Assembly (NCBI RefSeq): GCF_000143415.4
Contig: NW_003314270.1
Coordinates: forward strand, 1,106,722-1,170,721
DNA from: Selaginella moellendorffii
Lineage: Eukaryota; Streptophyta; Lycopodiopsida; Selaginellales; Selaginellaceae
Reading direction: 5' to 3'
DNA length: 64,000 nucleotides
Both the position numbers and the translations under genes were made by a program. Position 1 is the first letter of the stretch. Each line of letters begins with the position of its first letter. The notes below the pieces were generated by a model. The model saw nothing but the letters and a program-made list of their open reading frames with translations. It was not told the origin of the DNA and made no database searches. Below are positions 48,499-58,919 of the stretch, piece by piece.

Positions 48499-50018
48499 TT
48501 AAACACTATCAAGGGATATTTCAAGCTGGAGCGTGGAAGACTTTGCTGGGTTTCCATGATACAATGTCATTGTTCTTGAGCTCGCGTCAAACACGACGGT
48601 GACGAGTGTGCATAGTTTTGGACCTGTGATCACGAAAATCTTCTCAAGAAACGCGAAGGAGTTCAAAGTACCTGCCATGTAGATTGGATATAGCTCGTCA
48701 CTGCCATCGCCAAGAACAGCTAGAATCTCCTCCAGCGAGTTCTTTGGCATCTCAGCGGCTCTTTTCTCGCGATGGAGAGAGCTATCGTTGGAAACCTGCT
48801 GGAATCGACTTGTTTAGAATGCTTTGAAGCGTTATGGGAATTACCTGTGAGACATCCAAACGTAGGTACATGTTTGCGTGGAAGTATGGCGCTTCGGAGA
48901 TTTGCAGATATGTAAAACGCTGCTTGGATGCTGTCTCGACGTTGAAAATCATTTTGGCGTTGATGTCTAGCAAGTTATAGCAGTGTCCAGCAGACAATGT
49001 CGGATTTTGTATCCTCTGCAAGGTAACTCTCGCTTGAACGTGTAGACAAAAACCAAAAGAAATGCATTGTTTGTACCTTCAAAGCATCCGTGAAATCCTT
49101 CGCTTCCAGCAGATCTCGCGAGACAAAGTTCCTTCCAACACCACCGCGAACAGTCTCGCTTGGAGCAAGAGGAACTGCGTTTAAAGTAAAAGCCTGACCA
49201 GAGCATCGAAACACTTTCGTGAAAACCAAAAAGTGTGAGCCCAGAAAACCAGAGCAAACACGCAAGAACAAGAAAAACTGTACAACCATTTTGCTCACCA
49301 CACCGAAGCTGTTGAATCCAAACGCACAAGTTGGAAGTTCTCCAGCGTAAGTGTATGCGAAGAATGAGACTCCGTGTGGAAGAACAGCGTGAAGAAGGAA
49401 TGCATGGCCTTCAACTGAAACGTCCGCATCTTCGTTGTGTGCCACCACAGTTAAATCGGGTCTGCAAACGAGGATATCGGAGCATTCCACCGCTTCCAAG
49501 TTCACGTCTCTGGCCTTTGCTACTTCGGTTGGTAAGAAAGGAAAAATCTCCTTGCGAAGATTCAAGAGCAGCAGCTGAGAAAAAAACGATACAAGAGCTT
49601 AGAACAATCGATCGAAAGAAAGAAAGACTTTCCTTTCCTTTCTTCTATCTCTCCAAGGAATTTTTCTTACCTCGAGAAACGAAGCACCACTTCCATCGGC
49701 TATGCCACGAAGCTCGTCCCAGTAACGAGGAAACGCATTCCTGAAAGAACAATGGAGGTACATTACGTGAGAGCAACGAACAAAAAAATACAAAGACCTG
49801 TTCGTGGCACTAAGATCGTCAACAAGCTGCTCGCCATCGCTCGTTCGAGAAAACGGCACGAGCTGCGATCGAACAAGAGGATCTTGCTCCAATCTCCTCT
49901 CGATCATCGCCGAGAAGCGCTTCCCAATGGCGAGCCCCATCTCGTATGGCTCCATCGCCTCCAGCTTGATCACAGGCAAAATCTCCCCTGCAAGAAAGTG
50001 ATTCGCACATTCCCGCAT
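48499..50018 (-). CDS. C45-type Ntn hydrolase (acyl-CoA:6-APA acyltransferase-like)
   Basis: A multi-exon gene starting MRECANHFLAGEILPVIKLE (ATG 50018). A possible upstream exon ending near 50038 does not fit the phase. Recognisable blocks: EPYEMGLAIGKRF, AFPRYWDELRGIADGSG, then the presumed nucleophile Cys in VECSDILVCRPDLTVVAHNE. ELPTCAFGFNSFGV, NAVPLAPSETVRGGVGRNFV and TLYHGNPAKSSTLQL follow. The family is built like penicillin acyl-CoA acyltransferase: a precursor cleaves itself and the new N-terminal Cys attacks amide bonds. The plant members' substrates are unknown, so only amidase or acyltransferase chemistry is inferred. It is divergent from the acyl-CoA-binding protein gene with 144 bp between ATGs, which may be meaningful if the enzyme uses acyl-CoA. 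Confidence 0.8.
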
Positions 50019-50162
50019 CGAGATCGATGAGATTTACCGATTCGATCGATCGGCAACGGCATTGCTGGAATCCACGAGCATGCGCGGGGGCGCCACACAA
50101 AATAAAGTAAAAGAAGAGGAAAGTGGCTTTTTGGATTTTAGGGTTCTTGGTGCGATCTAGCT
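50019..50162. promoter_or_regulatory. Divergent promoter between C45 hydrolase and ACBP
   Basis: 144 bp between two opposed ATGs. A telo-box (TTTTAGGGTT) lies about 20 bp upstream of the ACBP ATG. Shared regulation is inferred. Confidence 0.5.
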
Positions 50163-50429
50163 ATGGCGACGACGGAGGAGCAATTCAAGAAGGCGGCCGA
50201 GGATGCGCTCAAGCTGCCGCCGACGACGACCGACGCGGACAAGCTCATCCTCTACGGGCTCTACAAGCAGGCGACGGTGGGCAACAACGAGACGAGTCGG
50301 CCGGGGATGCTGGATTTCAAGGGCAAGGCCAAATGGGACGCCTGGAAGAAGTGCGAGGGCAAATCTGCCGACGATGCCATGAAAGATTACATCGCCAAGG
50401 TGGAGCAGCTCATGGAAGCAACCGCTTAG
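50163..50429 (+). CDS. ACBP: Small cytosolic acyl-CoA-binding protein (ACBP)
   Basis: An 88-aa single-exon ORF, the usual length of the small class of plant ACBPs (Arabidopsis ACBP6 type). It starts MATTEEQFKKAAEDALKLPP and carries the full ACB signature: LILYGLYKQATVGNN, RPGMLDFKGKAKWDAW, and GKSADDAMKDYIAKVEQL. The Tyr and Lys residues that hold the CoA phosphate (YGLYKQAT, KGKAKW) are present. There is no targeting peptide, so it should be cytosolic. It binds long-chain acyl-CoA esters and carries them between membranes and enzymes. It is divergent from the C45-type hydrolase; an intron may begin in the 3' UTR after the stop (GGTAAGCA). Confidence 0.95.
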   Translation: MATTEEQFKKAAEDALKLPPTTTDADKLILYGLYKQATVGNNETSRPGMLDFKGKAKWDAWKKCEGKSADDAMKDYIAKVEQLMEATA

Positions 50430-50899
50430 ATTGTGATCCTGGTAAGCACTTTTCTTTTCTTTCCTTGCTCTTCTCTGACGTTGATGGATGCTAATCTGCC
50501 TTTTGGATGTCGAGTGAATTTGTGGGCTTGCTGTCTGGATCGCGATTCATGCTAAAGTCTGGGTTGTTTGGCATGCCAGATCTGGGATATTGATTCACAA
50601 GACCATGGTTTTTAAATATTGCAAGTCTATAATCACATGCAAATTAAATGCAAAAGCTGGATTGGATAAATTTCTACCTTCTTTATTTTGTGCTTTTATA
50701 TAGACTTAGAGGATACTAAATTTCTAGATGGATAGGTTTTAAGTTTTATAAAAAAAATATATAATAGTTATATAGTAAAAAGGAAGTTTTTTTGGTTCTA
50801 TCAGAAATATTACTTTGATATAATTAGGAATAAGAATACTAATTTGCTTATATACAGAAATGGATGGGTAGGTTAATTATATAGGGATATATATATATA
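50430..50899. other. 3' flank of ACBP, then AT-rich DNA
   Basis: The first 160 bp look like 3' UTR. From about 50600 the sequence is AT-rich without frames, ending at a TATATATA tract that borders the proposed Helitron end. Confidence 0.5.
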
Positions 50900-51187
50900 C
50901 TAGTATTTGCAATGCTGGGTAGTTGGCAAAGCCTCTCAAACTTATTAACATATCTTTGTGAGAATTTGCTCATTATCTCACAATTGATGATTCCTTTATT
51001 TTTAGCACCAGTCTAGGGCCACAGGGAAAATTAAAAAATAAACAAAGTTTATTGTAGTTTGTTTTTATGTTTTAAGGTGTAGTAGGACAGGAGTTAGTTA
51101 ATATAAAACTTCTTTATATATAGTATTGATGGTGAATGTTGATGAATTGAATGGAATTAAGTGGTTTTGTGTATGAGTTGTGTCAAC

Positions 51188-54100
51188 TCAAATTGCAAGT
51201 TGTTGTGGTGATGTGCATCTTGAGAGTGCAACATAGAGCTGCCCATGGGTAAAGACTGGCTGGGGTAAGTAGATACCTACACGATCAAATGTTTGACCTT
51301 GGCATTTTGAAATTGTTAAGCAATATCCAAGACAAAGAGGAAATTGTTTTCGAGACATATGAAATGGAACATTTGAATCAAAGGGTGTTAAGTTAATGTG
51401 TGGGATAAAAGTTCTAGTACCTTTAAATTCACTTGTAATTATTTCACAGTCCAAAACTTTAGATGAAGTTCTTTTGACCATTAGTCGAGTTCCATTGCAT
51501 AATCCAATTGTTGGAGACATATTTCTCAAAAGAATAACTATACAACCTTCTTTTAATATCAATTTGTGTGGTGGTAATCCAGAGGGAGTGATAGAGTTTA
51601 AAAATTCAATTGGGAAATCTTCAGGGTGTTCAACATCAACAGAGTCAATGCTAGTATAAGTTTGAGGTGGACCTGGTAATTGAGAGATGATGTTGTTGTT
51701 AATTGAAAATGTATCATCATTGAGAGGTGTTAAAATGGTTCTATTTGCTACAATTTGAACATTTGAAATATCTTCGATACATGGGAATACGAAATCAATA
51801 ATAGAGGTACTTTTAATTAGTTCTGAAGGAAGAAGGATAGAATCAAGTGGTAAAATAGGGTTTTGTGTGTAATTATTTCCATCACCGACTTTCAATAGCC
51901 ATTTTACCCAGTCTGGGAACTTGGGGCCAAGCCGCATATTTGTTTGCAATTGAAACTTTCTAAATAGATTCTATAGACTATTCATTCTTACAGATGTGGA
52001 AACAATCTGTGCTCGATGACTATGTGGGACAATTGGTAATGTTTGACGGAAGTCACCACTCGTAACAATAACAATGCCACCGAATGGAGAATTATTCTGT
52101 TTTAAGTCTTGTAAGCAGCGATCGACAGCTAAAAAGGCAAGTGTATGAACCATACTAATTTCATCCCAAATAAGCACTTGTATTGCTTTCATAGATCTAC
52201 CGGCACTGTTATTAGGTGTTAAACTAGAAACAAATGTATTATTAATTGGAACTGGTAACTTAAAGGTTGTATGGGATGTTTGTCCATTGTGTAGTAGTGT
52301 GCTTGCAATGCTTGTCCATGCCATACAAACCACTTTTTTATTGTAGAACTCAAAATATTTTACCATTATATTTAATAAATATGTTTTGTCAGTACCACCA
52401 GGGCCATCAATAAAAATAAAACGGTTGGTATCAGTCGGGCACTCAACAATATTAACAATTTCATTGAATATAGTTAATTGTTCAACATTCAAGTTTCTAA
52501 TATAATGGTAAATTTCTGTATATGAATGGTTGCAATTTGGTATTGGTTGAATAGAGGTATTTAGGATTGGGATAGGTAAATTGTATGATTGGTTTGTTTT
52601 ACCATGTATTTTCATTCTTGAGTTAATGTCTATTAGAGCAAGTTTATATCTGCATACAATATTTGTTCTACCAACATCCAACAGCCAGATTCTGCCGCCA
52701 TAGAAACCATTTTAAATTTAAATATCCTCCAAATATGTTTTGCTATGGGTCTTGTGGATTGCAAAAACAACAGGACTATCGTCATCGGGTGGCATCCTCC
52801 AGCCATTTAATCCGTCGAGCAATACATCGAGCGGGGAAGCTTTACATGCGACGATGGGAGTTGCTTTCATGCTCGCAGTGCTGGTTTGGACTTGGAGGTT
52901 CTACTTGTGAGTTTCAAGACTTTTGTAGTGATGGGAAGGGAGTGTTCGTTGTCCGTCCGTTTGCTTAGAAGCTTTAGCTACTTTGTTTTAACTTGTACTA
53001 CAGCCTGTTATAGTAGATCATGTTTAGTCCCATGCTAATCCTTAAAAATATCCCAAAGATATGGTGGGTCTTGTGGATTGCAAAAAATACATATAAAAGT
53101 AAAGAGTTGACGCAATTGTGTAGGCATTTGAAAATTGCATGCTTCTTGTAAACAATTATACCACTCGTTATCATCATCAAGAAGACCCATAGCAACAGCA
53201 GCTTGTTGAAAGCTTCGGTAAGTTACATCATTAACTATTTTAATATTGTCGAAGGATGTTGCTCTTCTTTTATGAAGAAAAATAATATGTAAGTGGTACA
53301 ACTTGGTATTTAGAGGAGATACTGAGTATAGTCGAGGAATAACCCCTTTTTTTTTTCGATGTTGCCATACATTAGCAAATTTATTGAAACATAATGTAAA
53401 GGTATTTCAACGTAGGTATATTGTCTTGCATTCAAATCATGAATATTGAGTTCGAACCATTTTGTTAGCATTGTTCTATTACGTGCTGCTCTTTGCAAGG
53501 CATTGTGTTCCGAGTTTTCTGTAAAATACACATTTTGGAAGTCAGGAAGATGTACGGGCAGACGTATTATAGGGTGTGAGTGTCCATGCATTTTAAATTT
53601 AAATATCCTCCAAATAGCTTCCGGTGCTGAAATGTATCGGGTATTTATAAAATTCGTGATTTCATCCCAGTTTAATACGTTTGCAGATTGAGTAGCTGTT
53701 TGGACTTGAATGGTTGCACAATCATATCCTTTATAAACATATTGAAAAAGATACTTAATACTTTTAATTGATGCACATATTTCTATATTTATATGGGCTT
53801 TGTATTTTTTACATAAATATTTATTATATGGGACAATCCATCAGTTATCAATTGGAACATCATTTTTAAGGAAGGTGCGACCATTGTTTGGCCTAAAATA
53901 TTCTGGGTACCCATCCACACAATATGTAGTTCCGTCATTGAAGTTTTTGGGATAGTTTTTGGAGCATTTTTTGTTTTCAATACATGGACTTTGAGGATTT
54001 GATAATCCACATGGACCATGTATCATATGTGATGTGATTATTTCAAATAGTTCAGGCTCTGATAAAGAGTCAGGTAATTGAGACGATACATATTGGTCAA

Positions 54101-55586
54101 TAGTGTCACAGTCTTTAATTTTACTTTCATTATCTAATATGCCTAGGAAATGACAATGTGGCAAACCTTTTTTTTGGAACTCAATGACATATATAAATAC
54201 AATACATCTTCCAAAGATATTATTTTGTGTAATATCATGGAGAAAATATTTTAGCTTCATGTTAAAAACCCTAGCAACTAAATCAGGTCGGTCTTCAGGT
54301 CCTTCATTAGGGTGTAGATTTTGTAATATCTCAAGCCATTTAGGGTTGCAAGTGAAAGTTATGAAAATATCAAGTTTTGAGTGTTTTGTTACAATTGCAA
54401 TAGCATCTTGGTAACTTTGTTGCATAGCTCTTGGGCTTCCTGTAAAAGTAGAAGGTAAAATAACAATTTTTCCTGGTCGAGCATTTGCATCAGTAGCTTT
54501 GCCAGCAACATAATCCATCAAACCTGTATAAAAATCAACTCTCATATTTTTTTGATTAGATCTATAGTATTGTAAATTGTTGCTTTCAATTTTAACATAG
54601 GCATCTACAATATATTGTTGGGTGAGTTTTCCAGCATGTAAAATTTGGTCATATGTAATTGTAGAGGTTGATAATGTTGAATCTCTTTTGGACAAACAAT
54701 AGGCATAATATTGAAGGAGTGTTACATGCTTGTTAAAAGAAAGCTTGTCATGCCAGGCTCTATCTCCATGTGGAAAAAGCAATGGATAAACCATAGGATC
54801 ACAATTAGCATTTAAAATAGATATATGTTGTGGTTCTGGTGATTTTGGATGAATGCATATTTCACGGTCAAAAGATGGCACACCATCTTCACTTTGGAAA
54901 ACTATTGCAACATCATTAATTTGTGGAGTATTATATCGATGATGGTCTGTGCCTTCATTTTTAATAAACATATAAACTCCACGTAAATTGCTACCAGAAA
55001 TAATAGTTCTTGAAATATTTTCCCATTCCAATTCATACATCATTCTAAAAGCTTGTGCATATGGATTAATATGTCGAAGTATCATATCTAGTTGAAGCAG
55101 TAAATTATAATCACAGTTAATGTTAAAAGGGTTTTGTTTTCTGATATCAGTAGCCTCATTGGAGTCTAGCATGTACAATTGACTATAGCTTGGATTTTGA
55201 TGTATTGAAGGATGTTGTGGCATAATTTTGTGATAGATTTGTCCATGAATTCTATAGCAGTATGGACCATGACCCGTAAAAATATCAATGCTAGCTCCCA
55301 TAGACGCGAAAGCAAGTGCACTATTATATTGTCTTATATTACTCTTGAAATTAGAGTGTTTGTGTGAGTTATATACAGAATACAGAAAAGGTGGTAATGG
55401 AAGTATTGGAGGCAGGTAGACCTGTCCACTCTGGCAACAAATAGACTTGTTCTCATCGGCAAAGTGTGAGGCATGACAATACTTACAAATATATGATAAG
55501 GGGCCTATATTCAATGTCAAAACAGATGTATCATTATATAGGTAATTGCTAGCAAGTCTGCTTCGAATCTGAGGTGAAGGGGGCAA
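51188..55586 (-). pseudogene. Helitron RepHel (HUH replicase plus Pif1-like helicase), inactivated
   Basis: The N-terminal part has Rep features: the motif FTCNPKWLEILQNL, the HUH metal site GLPHCHFLG, and a Tyr-motif region reading SIKSIKYLFQYVYKGYD. The C-terminal part is a Pif1-like helicase: GPGGTDKTYLLN (Walker A with Asp for the usual Gly), VLIWDEISMV (Walker B), VTSGDFRQTLPIVP and the closing YVALSRCTSPQ. The gene is broken. There is a TGA at 53841 after KNDVPIDN, a frame change at the T/A homopolymer near 53345, an inserted segment around 52740-53040, and a TAG at 51971 where related helicases have Trp. Frames on both sides of the TGA and of the TAG agree, so those are single point mutations. 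Confidence 0.85.
52735..53040. repeat. Insert inside the Helitron with patchwork duplicated edges
   Basis: The helicase coding frame is interrupted by about 300 bp, part of it GC-richer than the element. A 22-bp phrase (TGGGTCTTGTGGATTGCAAA plus AA) occurs at 52746-52767 and again at 53065-53086. A 27-bp phrase beginning CATTTTAAATTTAAATATCC occurs at 52708-52734 and at 53589-53615. The left edge thus joins two short copies taken from different places in the same element. Confidence 0.75.
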
Positions 55587-56049
55587 ATAGGAATTGGAAA
55601 TTGACTACTGTTCAGTGTGATTATTAAGATTTGTTTGATGTCGATACTCTGTATCCTCTTGAATATTACTGTTGTAAAAGCTATATGTATGCTGGTGCTG
55701 GTTAGTGGCTTCAACATTATCATTGTACGTGGAATGTGTATGTCTGTGTCGAATAGCATTCAGTACATATTGAAGGTGTGACATTATTTTCAACAGTTTC
55801 TTTTGGAAATGTATTTACTGAGGGGTATGGACAGGCATAAAAACTAACCTTTTCGATGCAATCGGGTGATGCCAAAAAAGAGTAGATTGATGTGTGTTAC
55901 CTGATACAGTGTCTTCTCACAAGACTTACATTTTTTCTACCTCACTGCGAGTGCCATGTTTCGTCCACCAAATTGGGATCTGCGAGGTGCGCGCTCCAAT
56001 TGATCAGCCCGGGAATTTGTGGAGCAGTGCGGCACCTCAGATCTGCGAG

Positions 56050-56370
56050 CTCGAATGGAGGATCATCCCGTCGCGTGGCAGCGATTGTAGATGTAGATGT
56101 TGTCAGGCTTCACGTCCAGGTGACTAAGGCTGTGCCGACTGAATGTGCTTCAAAGCATTTAAGAGCTTAAATCGCCTCGTCCCATTTCCTGGCAGTGGAG
56201 TAAGAATGAAGATCATACAAATTCTACACACCACAAATACCTTGCTTTGATGGAACTCCTCACAAATAATAACTTGCGATGGGGTTCTCAGGAGCAAAGA
56301 CACCAGCGTTGACACAGTGCCTCCGATTTGGATCGCAAATCGGCAGCAGTGGCAGGGGCTCTCTCGCCAT
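56050..56370 (-). pseudogene. Protein kinase catalytic-loop relic (WEE1-like)
   Basis: The minus strand encodes LSHLDVKPDNIYIYN near 56080-56130. HLDVKPDN is the catalytic loop of WEE1-type and related Ser/Thr kinases. An upstream segment (QVIICEEFHQSK) joins through a plausible 52-bp intron (GTATTTGT to CTGCCAG), but stop codons lie in the connecting frame and the downstream DFG region is missing. The fragment sits between the Helitron and a second gene relic. It is best read as a dead gene piece; the subfamily is a guess from the loop sequence. Confidence 0.5.
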
Positions 56371-57149
56371 CTCAAAAACCCTAGAAAAACATACAAAACA
56401 AAACCAAGCTGGATCATGACACGATCAAGCTCGAATCCCAGCCAGCAGCAATGATTTGGGAGAAAGAAATCGCGATCCACAGCACGCTCCAAGGGCCACG
56501 ACGGACTTGATCCTGCCTGGAGTGACGTGTGGAACAGCAATCTCCGGTCAACACTTTGCACGTGCCACGTGTCGCCGGGCCTTTTTCTCCTGCCACACAC
56601 GGCTTGGCCGCCTCCCATTGGCCGGGCGCGATTATTCGCTAACACGTGGTTAAAGAAATAACCCCTTTACAGTTACCCCCCATAGGTTATCGTGAGATTT
56701 AGCAAAAAAAGTGTGACGGATTGGATCTGGCGCAGGATTGCTAGGGCATTGCGAGGTGTCGTCGCCCTAGCTACAGCGGTGTCAGGCTTGTCGCCATAGC
56801 TCAAGAATCTGGAGTTTGAGGCCGCAGCTCGAATCGCTGTGCACATCAAGGAGAGTGGATGCGCTGCTGCTGGAAAAGACCGATGGCTTCTAGCGTGGTA
56901 AGAAAAAGTTCCATGTAACTGATTCGTGTCAGGCTTGATACTAAACTGCACCCCTAGGCCCTCACTGCCGCTGTCGCCCAGGAGTGGGATTTCACTGCCA
57001 GCCTCGTCCGTGTGGAGAATCCACAAGGAGCCGCAAGTGAAGCCAATCCTGCCGGCTCTCAGCTTCAATCATGGCATCCATAGCAAGTGTAGCTCTTGGT
57101 CCGCCCATGCCATCTTCTTCAAGACCAAGTGCTAGGTACTGCGAGAAAA

Positions 57150-57670
57150 TAGGTAAATCGCTTGGGACGACTGGGAGTCCCAAGCGAGGAGATCACAAGT
57201 CTTGTGTATTTACAGCAACGAATTTAATCAATTGTTTTTCTCATCTAGAGGGATATAGAGATTGTTTTGGAGAGGATTGTCTATCCAGTCAGCTCCTGAT
57301 CAAGGTTATGATTTTTATGGCCAGGCTTTTCAGTTCACCCAAACTTTTGATTTATGTCCAGGCTATGGTTGACGTTTGTGAGATTGGAAATACGGTACCG
57401 GGAGAATTGAAGAGCCCTGAGGAAGAAATTCGAGACTCTAGGCTCAATTACACAGAGGACGAAGAGCTCAAGCAGCTAATACATGAAAATGTCTGCATGG
57501 TCGATTATCCTGGTGAAGGTACTTCGAAATTTGCTCAGTGGTTAGTTTTTTCATAAGTTGTGATACAAGTAGCAAAGACTGTAGAACCGGCAGAAGGATC
57601 GTTCTTTTCGGTGATTTTAATCCATTGCATGAAGGTCATCTTACACTAATGAGCACGGCATGCACGTAAG
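57150..57670 (+). pseudogene. Truncated CinA-like / HIGH-type nucleotidylyltransferase copy
   Basis: Three segments match a plant protein with a CinA-like domain followed by a nucleotidylyltransferase domain. The first is LGTTGSPKRGDHKSC to LLIK (57160-57304). The second, after a 57-bp intron, is AMVDVCEIGNTVPGEL to YTEDEELKQLIHENVCM (from 57362). The third is GRRIVLFGDFNPLHEGHLTL (about 57590-57650), with the nucleotide-binding signature HxGH as HEGH. The first two splice in frame, but no intron links the second and third in frame except an implausible 29-bp one. The rest of the transferase domain is absent. The DNA after the next donor encodes an unrelated-looking 55-residue tail (AIQEGLDVADNAFQAQL) ending at 57881. 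The N-terminal CinA region is also missing upstream. Likely a partial duplicate; the in-frame intron suggests a DNA-level copy. Confidence 0.6.
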
Positions 57671-58015
57671 TTTCCTGAAAAAAAATGTTTTTGTTGGTCT
57701 AACGCAAGTTACAGCCTTGTGCAAGGCAGCAATCCAGGAAGGTCTGGACGTGGCAGACAATGCCTTTCAAGCCCAGCTTCATGACATGATGATGTCGTTG
57801 GCCTGCTGCAAGCAGTGGGGCAATGCAGCGATTGGGAAGCTTGCATTCCAGAGAGTCTTGCAAGAGACTTTGAGGTTGTAATAATACAATGGATCTTATA
57901 AACAACTATGCAGCAAGCTTATAGACAATACATTGTACAAACAGAAAATGAAAGCACATTGGAACAGGAAATGAAAGCACACTAGAACAGGAAATAAAAG
58001 TGCATATTACTCTAA

Positions 58016-58402
58016 TCAGCCTTGAACGCAATAACTTTTGGTGAGCTTTGATTGGCACCAGTAGAAAATAAAAAGTGGCCTGTTGGTGGCTTCTTTTGTC
58101 TCCAAAAGTTTGATTGCCTCAGGCATTCGAGTAGAAGTGAACATTCTTAGAAACTGGCCAGGAGTGAGACCATATGCTTGGTCTATATAAGTGTCCTCCA
58201 TGCAAACGTCTTGGGGGTGGCCAGTATCTGGATAGAATTTGCCATGGACCCGCAAAGTTTGAAAAAACATTCGTTCGTTCTTGCAATGGTGGCACCAACC
58301 AATATCTCGCATTTGTTTCTTGACCCTAAACTTTTTGCAAACATGGCAGCCGCAACAAACAGAGATTGCTCGAGGGTTTTCAAGGATGAAATGGCCATGC
58401 AC
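58016..58402 (-). CDS. Cys-rich ORF, possible exon of an unknown gene
   Basis: A 128-codon frame preceded by a good acceptor (TTTTGTCAATAG). It carries closely spaced cysteines, CCGCHVCKKF and GWCHHCKNERMF, in a C-x2-C / C-x2-C layout that could bind zinc. The pattern GYCHHC-x-F-type is seen in some plant nuclear zinc-finger proteins, but I cannot assign a family. The rest (TYIDQAYGLTPGQFLRMFTS) looks like ordinary protein. It lies downstream of, and on the same strand as, the HAD-like gene ending at 58920, and could be a neighbouring gene or a separate relic. Confidence 0.45.
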   Translation of the reverse strand: MHGHFILENPRAISVCCGCHVCKKFRVKKQMRDIGWCHHCKNERMFFQTLRVHGKFYPDTGHPQDVCMEDTYIDQAYGLTPGQFLRMFTSTRMPEAIKLLETKEATNRPLFIFYWCQSKLTKSYCVQG

Positions 58403-58863
58403 CTATTGACAAAACATGTGTTTTGAACAGCTGGTATACATCAAGAGAGACGTACCCCAAAGAAGTTCTTTCTATATAAGCTCTATTTTGTTAAAGTGGG
58501 AATTGTCATTATCCCACTTGTAAAATAAGGTTTCCAAACCTTTATATAGTATATAAATATAACAATATTCAACTGCATTGAGGCACATGCCATTTTATTT
58601 TAAACAAGGAAATGTCTACTCAATCACTTCTCCTCCCCCTGCCACTGCTTCACCTCTCTCTTCTCCTTGTCATCATCGTCCAATTTCTTTCCATCCTTTT
58701 AATATTGGCTCAGTTGCTCCGAGTCTAGGTGGAGCCCAAGTCCCCATTCAATCTTTACTTTCCCCTTATTAATAAAACAACTTCGTAGACTTCCAATAAC
58801 ATGCTGTAACACTTCTAGTATAATGTAAATCCTCTCAAAGAATTATCTTTTAATATTAATACA

Positions 58864-58885
58864 ATGGCATGGAACCCCATGCCAT
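58864..58885. repeat. 22-bp palindrome 1
   Basis: ATGGCATGG-AACC-CCATGCCAT: a perfect 9-bp inverted repeat with a 4-bp centre, 35 bp beyond the stop of the HAD-like gene. Confidence 0.8.
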
Positions 58886-58919
58886 AATAAGTTACATTTT
58901 TAAATAAATACATGCCATC

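Larger units (their letters stand above)
50900..55886 (-). mobile_element. Decayed autonomous Helitron
   Basis: About 5.0 kb of AT-rich DNA between GC-richer host sequences, encoding a RepHel protein on the minus strand. Read on that strand, the proposed 5' terminus is A|TCTACT at 55886 and the proposed 3' terminus is CTAG|T at 50900. This matches the Helitron rule of TC start, CTRR end and insertion between A and T. Near the 3' end TTTGC and GCAAA could form a weak hairpin about 5 bp before CTAG. Coding content is strong evidence; the exact ends are inference. Confidence 0.75.

Noticed and set aside
50039-50081. An upstream first exon (MLVDSSNAVADRSN) for the C45 hydrolase gene.
   Set aside because: Donor and acceptor look good, but the phase does not match the next exon, while the ATG at 50018 reads straight into the conserved region.
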